Shown piece after piece: positions 1-10,007 of a stretch of 64,000 bases of DNA (position 1 is the first letter of the stretch; each line of letters starts with the position of its first letter). The notes below the pieces were generated by a model that saw only the letters and a program-made list of their open reading frames with translations, was not told the DNA's origin and did not search any database. Made by a program: the position numbers and the translations under genes. The stretch covers positions 27,868-91,867 of the forward strand of contig JAIRUQ010000015.1 of assembly GCA_031254315.1 (NCBI GenBank), in the 5' to 3' direction. This DNA is from Treponema sp. Lineage in GTDB: Bacteria > Spirochaetota > Spirochaetia > Treponematales > Breznakiellaceae.

Positions 1-838
1 TGCACAAAAGTTCAAGGTTCCTCTGGCTTGATTCATCAATGCCCATGTATTCGCTGTCGCGGTATACTTTTAGCGTCCTTATATGCGGAAGAACACTCTT
101 TGAAGTTGTATCAATATAATCCAATAAAGTTCCGGCAGAAATAATTTCGCTAGAGTTTTCTTCGAGACCGAAACTTTTAAGATTGGCAAGCCCAAATTGT
201 TTTTCAAGTCTTGTTTTTGCCTGCGCGATGTCAAAGAGCCAGTCGGCATGGCGGTTTAAGACGAGAGAACTGCGATCGTAAATCGCGGCGGCGATTTCTT
301 TTTCTTCTTCTAAAAGCGATTCCTGTATCAGCATCTCTTTTATTTGAAGGCGTTCAAGCTCCTGACGGAGTATTTCTCCTTCTTTGGGAAAGCAGGTTGA
401 AAAAAAATCGCCTGTAGAAATATCGATATATGAAAAAGAAAGTTCATTTTTATAGAAGGCAAGACAGCTCAGATAATTTGACGCGCCCCTGTCCAAAAAA
501 TCTTCATCGACTGTTGTGCCCGGCGTAATTACTTCTACGACATCGCGCTCCATTACCTTTTGCTTTTCACCGGAAGTGATCTGTTCACAGATAGCGATTT
601 TTTTTCCAAGTTTTAAAAGGCGGGCAATATATGACTTCGCCGCGTGATACGGTACGCCGCACATGGGAAGTCCGTTTCTGCTTGTAAGTGTAAGATTTAA
701 AAGAGCGGAAACTTCCTGCGCGTCCTGCGCGAACATTTCATAAAAATCACCCAGACGGAAGAAAAGGATATTCCCTTCCTGCTCTTTTTTGATGCGTCTG
801 TACTGTTCGAGCATTGGACTGGTGCGGGACAAATCCAT
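1..838 (-). CDS. mutS: DNA mismatch repair protein MutS, N-terminal part (runs off window start)
   Basis: Reverse-strand translation from ATG at 838 reads MDLSRTSPMLEQYRRIKKEQEGNILFFRLGDFYEMFAQDAQEVSALLNLTLTSRNGLPMCGVPYHAAKSYIARLLKLGKKIAICEQ, a typical MutS N-terminal domain; open to the window edge. Confidence 0.95.
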   Translation of the reverse strand, partial: MDLSRTSPMLEQYRRIKKEQEGNILFFRLGDFYEMFAQDAQEVSALLNLTLTSRNGLPMCGVPYHAAKSYIARLLKLGKKIAICEQITSGEKQKVMERDVVEVITPGTTVDEDFLDRGASNYLSCLAFYKNELSFSYIDISTGDFFSTCFPKEGEILRQELERLQIKEMLIQESLLEEEKEIAAAIYDRSSLVLNRHADWLFDIAQAKTRLEKQFGLANLKSFGLEENSSEIISAGTLLDYIDTTSKSVLPHIRTLKVYRDSEYMGIDESSQRNLELLC

Positions 839-844
839 AACTAG

Positions 845-1372
845 CTAATTTCTGGATCGTGTACGCAAACTCTGAATTAGTCTATCCGTTATGTCAACAG
901 TTGGGCTGAACCAGACAATACCGGGAGTATCTTTCAAGTTAAATACCGCGCTACAGCCCTCGCTTTCGGCGATATAGCGAATTTCGTCATAAACTTGAGT
1001 CATAAACGATCCGGATTGCATAAGCCTTGCCTGGTCTCTTTGAAGCTCCGCTGTTTTTGTCTGATGATATTCCCTTAAAAATTCAGACCTTCTGTTGATC
1101 AGGTTTTCCAGTCTAAGAGCCTCTGTCTGATTGTCAGCAAGCTGAGCGTCGGCGTGCCTTGACCTTAGCTCCAGTATTTCGGCGGATAATCTGTTAATCT
1201 CATTCTGTACCCTTGTAGCACGTTCTTGGAATTCTCTTACAGCTCTTGATTCTTGAAAGAACGTCGTATAGACCCTAGGCAGATCAACTACCATAAACCG
1301 CGTAATCTGCTGACCGAATACTCCGGAAAGACAAACTACATTCAACAATAAAACTAATAAAATACGTTTCAT
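845..1372 (-). CDS. OmpH/Skp family periplasmic chaperone
   Basis: Signal peptide plus coiled-coil Skp-like sequence (VDLPRVYTTFFQESRAVREFQ); next to bamA. Confidence 0.85.
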   Translation of the reverse strand: MKRILLVLLLNVVCLSGVFGQQITRFMVVDLPRVYTTFFQESRAVREFQERATRVQNEINRLSAEILELRSRHADAQLADNQTEALRLENLINRRSEFLREYHQTKTAELQRDQARLMQSGSFMTQVYDEIRYIAESEGCSAVFNLKDTPGIVWFSPTVDITDRLIQSLRTRSRN

Positions 1373-1381
1373 ACACCACCT

Positions 1382-3919
1382 CTAATATGATAAAACAAAT
1401 GACATTACAAGGTCTAGTCCCATTGCCGGATTATTCGGGTCCCCAAAAATAGCTCCCGGTTCCCATTTTATATTACCGTTGACAATTGTAAAGCGTTTTA
1501 GAAGGCTAAGGCGGATTGGGAATTGCGGCATTGTAAACCTAAAACCGCCTCCAAAGCTAAATCTCATATTTTCTATGGTAAAATTGTCATCTCCCTCATG
1601 GTTCTGTCCAAAATAATAGCCCTGCGTTTTTTCTACACCTGCGGCATCAAAAAATAAATCAAATGATAAAATACCGCGTACTACAGGAAATCGTAATTCT
1701 ACCCAGCTATCCAACAGCAAGAGTCCTTTATTACGGTACTCGGTGTTCCAGCCCCTTCCTACAAACATACCATCTACAGCAAGTTTATTTGCGTCTTCAA
1801 TCGTTGGGGTTCCCCTGCCGGGTTGTCCAAAAAGCACTGATAACCCCACATGTAAGCCCAATACGCTTTTAAAATTCCATGAATCCGTTACGGGAACATC
1901 AAACAATGTCAAAAAATATTCAGCTTTTGAATCGTTTTTAATATAATGTTCTCTTTCGTTCTCCAAAATACCGTATAATCCTGTACGGTTAAAAAGATAA
2001 TATCCGCGCGAAGGATCGTAGAAAATGTCGCGTTGATCAAGAGAAAACGATAACCATAATGAATTTTTTGGCATCCATGTGTTGTTGCCCGCTCTAAGCG
2101 CCGGATCAAAAGGTCTGTATAATTCGTCATTATATGTATTTCTTATTATACCCGCGCGTCCTCCTCCGCTTATGCCAAAGATACCAAAAAAGGTACTCCA
2201 TCTGTAGCCGGTGGAAAGACCCAAAGAAATATACAGCTGATCATAGGACATTAAATAATCCCTCGGAGGAAGATATCTGTTATTTGCATATTCTTCGCGG
2301 GAATTAAAACCATCAGGATAAGCGTAGTCTTCATCGCCATTAAAGAAAGGAGCGTGATTATTCATAGTCGCATAACGTTTTGAATAATTGGTGGAAAAAT
2401 CAGCGCCCAAAGAAAGCGGAAGCCCAAACGCCCATCTATGCAGATAATTTAACGAGACTGTAAGTGAATCAATAACTGACGAGTTTATTTCGGCTCCAAG
2501 TTCGTTCCCGCTTCCAGCGACATTACGATCATTCCATTTAATAAGACCGGATATTGGGAATGCGTTAGGGTCGGCGCTCCCGGAAAAGGTTAAGCCAAAT
2601 TGAATGTCAGAAGTCATCTGTTCTTCAAAAGTAAACACCAAATCCATAAGGTTCTCGGTGCTTCCCTGAAGCGTGTCCGGCATGATCATTGAAAAATATT
2701 GCAGATTATAAAGGTTTCGCATAGCTTCCATAACCTTGGTTTTTGAGAATACATCTCCCGGTTCCAATGGAATTTCCCTTAAAATTACATGCGATTTTGT
2801 TTTAGAATTTCCGATTATAATAATATTTTCTATGTAAGCCCTGCTTCTTTCTACAATGGTAACAGTATAAGAAAGCGTATTTGTTTGAATATCTTTGTTA
2901 GGCGTTCTTATTATTGAATTATAAATATATCCGTTTTCATAATAAAGATCGGCGACACGCTGTAAATCCATTTCTACTTTTGTCATATTGACAATTTCAT
3001 CAACTTTTGACGTTACAAGTCTTTCAAGCTGTTCTGTTGTAAAAATAATGTTGCCTTCGAATGTAACTCCGCCAAACTTGAATTCACTGCCCTCTTCTAT
3101 CATGAAGGTAAGAACCAAATTGGTTCCACGATCATTACTGTCATAAGTGCGGGTAACATCCCTTACAATAGCGTCTATATATCCCCTGTCTCTGTAATAC
3201 TTGGTTATTGTTTCCCTGTCAGCTATAAGTTTTGTTTCCTGAAAAGCCCCGTCACTTAAAATAAAGGATTTAGCTTTTAAAGAAAGTTGGCTTCTCAGCG
3301 TATTGCTGGGAAATCGCGTATTCCCCTGAAAATTAATCTTTGATATTGATATTCTTTCATTCTCAGTAATATGAAAAATAAGATTTATTGTTGAATCCCC
3401 GGCTTGTGTTTCTGATGACGTAATAGATACGTTTGGATAACCTTTTTCTATGTATTTGTTGATAAGCGCCTGAATATCCGCCCTGATCTTCGCCTGATTG
3501 TAAATGTCATTTACCCTGGAAGTTAATACCTCCTGAAGTTCCCTGGGGCGAAGACCGGAGTTTCCGACAAAGCTGATCCTTCCGATAACAGGTCTTTCAA
3601 CTACGCTAAACCTGATAATTACTTCATTACCTGAGGAAGTCGCACGATGGATGCTTGGCTCTATACGGTCAAAATATTCAAGGGCATAGAGTTTCCCCTG
3701 CATTTCCCAGAAAATATTTTCGTCAAAGTTACGCCCCTTGTAGGGAGACATAATCTCGTCAAGTTCTCTCTGCGTCATATTTCTTAATCCAGAAAAAACA
3801 ATATCCCTTATGGGTTTGCCCTGATACCAGCTCCAGTCCTCAGCCTCTTGGGACTCTTCTTGAGAAAAAGCAAATACGGTAATTGTGAGCAACAAAAAAG
3901 CAAAAACTCTAACTCTCAT
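1382..3919 (-). CDS. bamA: Outer membrane protein assembly factor BamA
   Basis: 845 aa with signal peptide, POTRA-like repeats (IENIIIIGNSKTKSHVILREIPLEPGDVFS) and a C-terminal barrel (GRGWNTEYRNKG). Confidence 0.93.
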   Translation of the reverse strand: MRVRVFAFLLLTITVFAFSQEESQEAEDWSWYQGKPIRDIVFSGLRNMTQRELDEIMSPYKGRNFDENIFWEMQGKLYALEYFDRIEPSIHRATSSGNEVIIRFSVVERPVIGRISFVGNSGLRPRELQEVLTSRVNDIYNQAKIRADIQALINKYIEKGYPNVSITSSETQAGDSTINLIFHITENERISISKINFQGNTRFPSNTLRSQLSLKAKSFILSDGAFQETKLIADRETITKYYRDRGYIDAIVRDVTRTYDSNDRGTNLVLTFMIEEGSEFKFGGVTFEGNIIFTTEQLERLVTSKVDEIVNMTKVEMDLQRVADLYYENGYIYNSIIRTPNKDIQTNTLSYTVTIVERSRAYIENIIIIGNSKTKSHVILREIPLEPGDVFSKTKVMEAMRNLYNLQYFSMIMPDTLQGSTENLMDLVFTFEEQMTSDIQFGLTFSGSADPNAFPISGLIKWNDRNVAGSGNELGAEINSSVIDSLTVSLNYLHRWAFGLPLSLGADFSTNYSKRYATMNNHAPFFNGDEDYAYPDGFNSREEYANNRYLPPRDYLMSYDQLYISLGLSTGYRWSTFFGIFGISGGGRAGIIRNTYNDELYRPFDPALRAGNNTWMPKNSLWLSFSLDQRDIFYDPSRGYYLFNRTGLYGILENEREHYIKNDSKAEYFLTLFDVPVTDSWNFKSVLGLHVGLSVLFGQPGRGTPTIEDANKLAVDGMFVGRGWNTEYRNKGLLLLDSWVELRFPVVRGILSFDLFFDAAGVEKTQGYYFGQNHEGDDNFTIENMRFSFGGGFRFTMPQFPIRLSLLKRFTIVNGNIKWEPGAIFGDPNNPAMGLDLVMSFVLSY

Positions 3920-3927
3920 TAAAACTC

Positions 3928-6900
3928 CTAAAATGACTTACTCCAGCTTAGAGTAATTGAATTATCGCTCACCCACAAATTTTCCGGGTGATATGGGAAA
4001 AAATCCCAACGGATATTGACAAAAGGAGTGTTCAACTCAATTCCGATATCCGGTTCAAACGTTAAACCGCCCAATAAAGTGCTGTTTTCATCATATCTCA
4101 TTGTGAGCGTCCCTTGGATAAACATATCCTGTCCTATGTACTTACCTATGAAAACAGTTGTATTATCGAAATAGTTACCTACACTATTACTTCTGTCAAC
4201 AGGTGTCTGCCCAAGATTGCTGGCTCCGGTTACAACCGCGTTTTGTAGAAATCTTGTCCTTACACTGAACATATCCAACCCAAATAAGTCCCTTACTTTC
4301 CGCTCAAATTGCCGTAAAGACACAAATTGCGCAAAAACATCCGAACTTGTGATAAATTGGGTCAAAAGATCAGTTGTTGAGATGAGAATTAAACGCTGAA
4401 CTTCTTCAGAATTTTCATCTCCCTGAACAATATTGAAATTCTGTCCTAACATAGAATAAATTTCAAGTTGAGTCAAGCTGGGGTATGCTTCAAAACGCGG
4501 TTGAAAACTGAATAACGGCTGATTATCAATAACCATAGAGATTGTTACAGGACCCGACTCCGAACGGTCGCGGATTTCGGCTCTTGCAGTCAGGCGGGGA
4601 TCAAATTGGGTCTCATTCTCCCTGAAAACTATGCTCCCTTGCCGTATATAAAAGGTACGGTCAAAGTAATTTAGTTCCCCCGATCTTATCTTAACATCGC
4701 TGATCAACGAAAATTGTCCCGCCTGAGAATCACTGGAAATACGAATTACAGTTCCCATTTCGGGATTTGCCCTTAAAATTGGACTGTTGGTAGGCCAGAC
4801 AAATTCCACCATGGAACCTGTGGTAACAGCTAACTCTACAATCATGTTAATAGTCATATTGTCAGGGTTTTCAGCCTCCGTAATAACCCCGATTTCATCC
4901 ATATTCAGACCAAGTTCAGTTTCATGCGCTAAAAGAGAGCCTCTTAACTCTATCAAGGACTCCATTCCGTTGAAGTTAAAATTAAGGTTCCCGGAAGCTG
5001 TCCCATTAGCAAGAAACCCTACTACGTTGATGTCATAGGGAATTGGAGTTTCCCTCGGGATAGAAATATCAAGACCGGTGTTTACAGGAGCCCAATTTTC
5101 AAAAATAAACCAGCCGTTTAAATTTGCACTACCGCTACCGGAAACAGTAACTACAGGACCAAAAGTCATTTCATAGCCTTCCGCGAGAACGTTAAAAGGA
5201 GCCGCTCTTAATTCTTCTGGTAAATAATTTGGAATCAGAAAGCGAAAACTTGTTCCCCTTGCTGTCCCGAAAAATTCAGGATTTCCCACAGGACCTCTTA
5301 TATCAATCTGTCCGCTGACATAACCTCCTGCAATTGAAAATTCCTGCTCATCGGCAGTTAATGCCCATAACGACGGCATATCAATATAAAAGTTATTGCA
5401 ACGGGCGTCCAAAATTCCGTCTTTAAACGTCCCTAAAATAGCCCCGCGTATCGGAACCGGATCGGAAAGCCCCATGAAAAAATTACCGTCGCTGTCCATT
5501 TCCAGCCTGATCATATCCTTTACGCCGCCTGAAAGTGAAATCGCCCCCTCGTTACCTGCAAATTCAAAAAGAAACTCATCTTGATCCATTTTTCCAAAAA
5601 CAATATCCGTAAACTTAAGGGTTCCGTCAAAGTTATTGACGGCTTGCGTTAATTCCAACCATGAATCAACCTGACCGAAATTTGCGTCAAATTCCATTTT
5701 TCCCTCTACCCGTTTTCCGTTTGCATAACCTTGGATGTCAGCTCTCGCCATAGCGGTTCCTTCACTTCTGCTTAATACTAATTCCGGTAAAAGCACTCTG
5801 ATCTTCGCATAGTCCATCTTTAGATTTCGTATTATTAATTCATCATTGGAAACATTAGCGATAACAGACATTTGAACAGGATCGTTTCCCACCCTTGAAG
5901 CAAGCGATATTAAGTTAAGGCGCGCGTTAAATGATTCGATAGAATCCCACAAGACCGCGGCGTCCGCGCTGATTAAAACAGGAGTATTTAATTTTACAAA
6001 ACGGTTAACATGCATATTGGAAACAGACATATCAAGGCTGATATGTTCATCTCTAAAGATGCCGTCAAAAAAATAAAACTCTCCGGCTTCTTTTCCGTCT
6101 GTTATGTCTATAAAAAATTCAATGGTTGAAAAATCAATATCCCAGCCAAAGTCCGCTTTTCCGGTAAGCGTACCGACAGCATCATTGTATAATATATCCT
6201 TGAAATTCGCACCCTTCTGATCCGCGGCTCCTGTTATTTTAAGAAAGTCGTTTCCTGCAGGCGAGTTTGCCTCTCTTGCCGCAAAACGGTTTACATCGAC
6301 ATTCCAGAAATCTCGTGCGTTAAAGCGCAATGTTGTGTAAAAATTGAGGTAAACAGGCTTTGAATTTACAGGTATCGGATAATCAATGCCCTCTACATAA
6401 CCTGATATCGCGCCTGAACTTGACGCATTCCCATAGACATGAAGCCCTGCAGGATCGCTAATTATCAACGTGTTTCTGTCAAGTATTTGCCCATCTACAT
6501 TCCATGCCAGATCCTGATAATTCGCGTTTACTTTAAAAACAAGCTCCATAGGATTAGCAAAATTTATATTCGCGGATAAATAAAAATCATGCTCGCTTCC
6601 CTTGAATATACCTTCACTTAATGTAAACTGACGATCCGTACCTGACAATGATAGCAATCCGCTTTTAGAACCGATATTAAATTCAATACTTGGTGCATTA
6701 TACACAATATTGTTAAAGTCAGTAGAAAAGAAAATCTCGGTGTTAATCGAAGAATCCTTAAGAAGCGGACGGACTGCGGGTAAAAGATTTAAGTCATCAG
6801 AAAAGGGGCGGAAAACTTCAGCTATTTCAAAAAGTGAAACAGAATCTAACGCAAGGGTGGCTTCGAGTTGCCGGGGATCATTGCTATAGACAGCGTCAAG

Positions 6901-8391
6901 ATATACATCTCCTTTGTCTTTTATAAAAGCGGAAGCGGTTACAACCGTATCTTTTTGGGAGGGATATAAAAAAATGTCCATATTATCAAACTGCGCCCGC
7001 GCGATTTTAATTTGTTCTCCCGCTATGTGAACTTCTCCTTTATTTGTTGATACATTAAAAACAGCGTTAACATCTTCATCGCCTGTAAGACTGAATCTGT
7101 CAAAAGAGAGATTCCCATTGCAAGTAAGGGGAGAAAAACCGATGTTTCCTCTTGCCTGTACAGCTCCGCTAAAAAAAGCGTTCCTGCTTGAAGGAGAAAA
7201 AAAGGCAAGGCGGAAATTATTAATAACTGCCGATTTATCATTTCCGTATATGTCAATTAAAATTGAATCGGCTGAGTTTTCTCCCCTTAAGCCGTTAATA
7301 TCAACAACGTAATTCAAACGTTCATTTTCATAACTCAGCGACGAATTTCCTGTTATCTGCATTGAAAGCAAATCTTTTACATTATTCATATTATGGGGAA
7401 AAATCAGTATTTCGCTTGGCTTAAAATTATCAAGTTGTACTTCCGCCGATACGTCTTTTGTTCCTATGTTGTATTGAAAAAAGAACGTATTATCTTCTGC
7501 AGGACTGTTTACCGTAAATGTATCATTATTATAAAATATGTTAATATTAAAAGGAATCATGTTAAATAAAGGACTGGTAGTTACGTTATTTACAGGAGGG
7601 TTAAAAAAAGACGTTGATTTTTTTACTCCGTCCTGCTGGGAGCATGTCATATAGTAAACTGAAACTTCAGCGTTTCCGTCATTTAAATCGGTTGAATATG
7701 TCCCGTTAAGACCTGCGTCTGTCGCGATAATAATTGTCTTTTCCAGAATGTCAGCTAACTTGACCTCAGCGTAAAACCTTCCGAACACTTCAACTTTACC
7801 CTTATTCTCTTTCAGGTTAAGATTCATATTCTCTATTTTGTACGCTGAATAACCGTCAACAATATTAATGTTTAAATGCTGGATTTGATAATCGGCATTA
7901 CGGGGAAGAAAGTCGGATAGTTTATTCACGGAAGTCGTTTCATTATCGTTTTCTTTTGCTTTAATTAGAGAGGTCAATATATCTATAGTTTCCTTATCTT
8001 TTTCAGTATCTATGTTAATTTCCGGCTGTACTATTTGAACGGTACGGATAAATGTTTTTTTCTTTAACAGTAACTCAATTATGGAATAGTGAATTCTGAC
8101 GCGGTAAACCGTAAAGAGCGGAATCTCGCCTTTCTTAAAAGAAAGATTTCTTATATCAAAGGAGCCAAAAAATGACGGTCGCAACGATGAATAATGTATA
8201 TTAAGACCTGTATATTCTTCCAGTTTTTCGATAAATTCAACGCGGAGCCTTTGCATTTCCTGTGCGAGAGCGGTCTGTATCGGCTTTAAAGCAACCGCAG
8301 AAACGGCAACTAAGACAAAAAAGACGAGAATTTTTATATAGACTAAACGGGGAACCTTGTTTTTCCCGTCTTTTTTAATAAAAATTGACAA
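3928..8391 (-). CDS. tamB: TamB-family translocation/assembly module protein (DUF490)
   Basis: 1487 aa, N-terminal TM, C-terminal TamB-like region (ILRANPEMGTVIRISSD...LTQLEIYSMLGQ); adjacent to bamA. Confidence 0.85.
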   Translation of the reverse strand: MSIFIKKDGKNKVPRLVYIKILVFFVLVAVSAVALKPIQTALAQEMQRLRVEFIEKLEEYTGLNIHYSSLRPSFFGSFDIRNLSFKKGEIPLFTVYRVRIHYSIIELLLKKKTFIRTVQIVQPEINIDTEKDKETIDILTSLIKAKENDNETTSVNKLSDFLPRNADYQIQHLNINIVDGYSAYKIENMNLNLKENKGKVEVFGRFYAEVKLADILEKTIIIATDAGLNGTYSTDLNDGNAEVSVYYMTCSQQDGVKKSTSFFNPPVNNVTTSPLFNMIPFNINIFYNNDTFTVNSPAEDNTFFFQYNIGTKDVSAEVQLDNFKPSEILIFPHNMNNVKDLLSMQITGNSSLSYENERLNYVVDINGLRGENSADSILIDIYGNDKSAVINNFRLAFFSPSSRNAFFSGAVQARGNIGFSPLTCNGNLSFDRFSLTGDEDVNAVFNVSTNKGEVHIAGEQIKIARAQFDNMDIFLYPSQKDTVVTASAFIKDKGDVYLDAVYSNDPRQLEATLALDSVSLFEIAEVFRPFSDDLNLLPAVRPLLKDSSINTEIFFSTDFNNIVYNAPSIEFNIGSKSGLLSLSGTDRQFTLSEGIFKGSEHDFYLSANINFANPMELVFKVNANYQDLAWNVDGQILDRNTLIISDPAGLHVYGNASSSGAISGYVEGIDYPIPVNSKPVYLNFYTTLRFNARDFWNVDVNRFAAREANSPAGNDFLKITGAADQKGANFKDILYNDAVGTLTGKADFGWDIDFSTIEFFIDITDGKEAGEFYFFDGIFRDEHISLDMSVSNMHVNRFVKLNTPVLISADAAVLWDSIESFNARLNLISLASRVGNDPVQMSVIANVSNDELIIRNLKMDYAKIRVLLPELVLSRSEGTAMARADIQGYANGKRVEGKMEFDANFGQVDSWLELTQAVNNFDGTLKFTDIVFGKMDQDEFLFEFAGNEGAISLSGGVKDMIRLEMDSDGNFFMGLSDPVPIRGAILGTFKDGILDARCNNFYIDMPSLWALTADEQEFSIAGGYVSGQIDIRGPVGNPEFFGTARGTSFRFLIPNYLPEELRAAPFNVLAEGYEMTFGPVVTVSGSGSANLNGWFIFENWAPVNTGLDISIPRETPIPYDINVVGFLANGTASGNLNFNFNGMESLIELRGSLLAHETELGLNMDEIGVITEAENPDNMTINMIVELAVTTGSMVEFVWPTNSPILRANPEMGTVIRISSDSQAGQFSLISDVKIRSGELNYFDRTFYIRQGSIVFRENETQFDPRLTARAEIRDRSESGPVTISMVIDNQPLFSFQPRFEAYPSLTQLEIYSMLGQNFNIVQGDENSEEVQRLILISTTDLLTQFITSSDVFAQFVSLRQFERKVRDLFGLDMFSVRTRFLQNAVVTGASNLGQTPVDRSNSVGNYFDNTTVFIGKYIGQDMFIQGTLTMRYDENSTLLGGLTFEPDIGIELNTPFVNIRWDFFPYHPENLWVSDNSITLSWSKSF

Positions 8392-8494
8392 AATTATTCC
8401 TTAATATTGCTCCCTATAATTATAATACCTTAACAGGCAAAAAGTCACAGAATTGCCTTTAAAAAAGGTGAGAATTGTGATATTATACCTGTAA

Positions 8495-9286
8495 ATGAAC
8501 AATCTTCGAGAATCTAGTCTAATACCACGCAGTTATGTTCCGGCTGAAACAAGCCAAAATATCCGAAGGTCAGGTCTAAAACCTATAGTAAATTTACTCT
8601 CGGATGTGCCTCCGCTTGAGTATAGTTCAAAGTTGAAGACACCGTTGGGAGTTGTTCCGGGGAATATCATTCCCAATTTCGCGGTATTGGAAGGCGGAGA
8701 TGGGAGTGGAACCACTACACAGCTATCTTTACTCACCGAACGCCTTAAAAATACTGAAAAACCTGTGTTTTTTCCCACTTTTGAGCCTACAGACGGTCAA
8801 ATTGGCGCTCTAATACGCTCTGCGCTGAGAAAAGAACTGCCTCTTAACCCCGAAACCCTCGCTATGCTCTTCGCCTGCGACAGAAATGAGCATTTATACG
8901 GTGATGACGGTATCATCGTGCGTGTAAACAGGGGGGAACTTGTCGTCAGCGACAGATATGTCTGCTCTTCTCTGGTTTATCAGGGGATTGAATGTGGTGA
9001 TGAACTGCCGATGGCTCTTAATTCGCGCTTTGGCATACCGCAAGTTACGATTTTTCTGGATGTTGAGCCGGAAATTGCCCTCGCCAGAGTGAACAAGAGA
9101 AAGACCCTCGATATATACGAATACAGAGAATTTCAGGAAAAAGTACGCGATAGATACAGAGCCGTTTTGGATAATTACAGCAGTATGGGGGCAAGAGTGG
9201 AAACAATAGACGCCTCAAAGAGCATCGAAGAAGTGTCCGATCAGGTGTGGAGTATTATTTCAAGTCTGCCGATATTTAAGTTATAG
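8495..9286 (+). CDS. tmk: Thymidylate kinase (start uncertain; possible ~60 aa N-terminal extension)
   Basis: AVLEGGDGSGTTTQLSLLTERL P-loop-like region, VVSDRYVCSSLVYQG (DRY/H motif), FLDVEPEIALARVNKR. Confidence 0.85.
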   Translation: MNNLRESSLIPRSYVPAETSQNIRRSGLKPIVNLLSDVPPLEYSSKLKTPLGVVPGNIIPNFAVLEGGDGSGTTTQLSLLTERLKNTEKPVFFPTFEPTDGQIGALIRSALRKELPLNPETLAMLFACDRNEHLYGDDGIIVRVNRGELVVSDRYVCSSLVYQGIECGDELPMALNSRFGIPQVTIFLDVEPEIALARVNKRKTLDIYEYREFQEKVRDRYRAVLDNYSSMGARVETIDASKSIEEVSDQVWSIISSLPIFKL

Positions 9287-9894
9287 TGAAAATAGCCATT
9301 CGAATAACCGCCGTCCTCGTTCTGTTTGCCATAGCAATTCCGGCAAACGGATATTTTGTAACCTACAAAGAGCAGTATTACAGGCTCTTTCATTTGCATT
9401 ATATTCAGTCCCCCGATGATACCATGGAAAACATATACTGGCTGGAACATGCCCTTAGGGCTGATTTCGCCAATCCTCTTCACGCTCTTACCTTAATCGA
9501 AAACGAAATCCAGTGGGAAAAATACCGCTATCTTTTTAATATGCACATAAATCTAAAAATGATAGAACAGTACATTTTCTTGGGCAACAAATGGAACAAA
9601 CGTAACGCTTATTTCTACAATGCCCATTTTAGGGACCAAAATCTTGAAAGTCTTGAAACAGCAGAAACCTGCTACCGCACCGCTCTTTATTACTGGGATG
9701 AGGCTTTAAACTGGGCGCAGAGGGCAAACGAAAGGCGCTTTAGGTGGATTGATCTGTCCGGCATTCATTTCTGGCAGGACGAAGCTTTCAGGATAGAAAA
9801 TGGTTCGCTAAACTACCGCAGAACCATTGAGCGTGAACTGCAATTCCTGCAAAGAGTACGCGAAAGATTTCAAGCAATGGAAAACTACTATTAG
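9286..9894 (+). CDS. Conserved hypothetical protein with signal peptide
   Basis: 202 aa ORF, GTG start overlapping the tmk stop; hydrophobic N-terminus; no recognised family. Confidence 0.7.
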   Translation: MKIAIRITAVLVLFAIAIPANGYFVTYKEQYYRLFHLHYIQSPDDTMENIYWLEHALRADFANPLHALTLIENEIQWEKYRYLFNMHINLKMIEQYIFLGNKWNKRNAYFYNAHFRDQNLESLETAETCYRTALYYWDEALNWAQRANERRFRWIDLSGIHFWQDEAFRIENGSLNYRRTIERELQFLQRVRERFQAMENYY

Positions 9895-9913
9895 GCAGTC
9901 TTTTCCAAATACT

Positions 9914-10000
9914 CACACAAAGGCACAAAGAGAGGATAACAAGAATAGATAAAATTTCCCCTTCTTCCCCTCTTTCTCTTCCTTCGTGCCTTTGTGTGAA
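9914..10000. repeat. Intergenic palindrome, CACAAAGG family
   Basis: cacacaaaggcacaaagagagga ... cttccttcgtgcctttgtgtga, between convergent genes. Confidence 0.85.
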
Positions 10001-10007
10001 AATATTC

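Noticed and set aside
211-417. Forward ORF at window start
   Set aside because: Lies antisense inside mutS.
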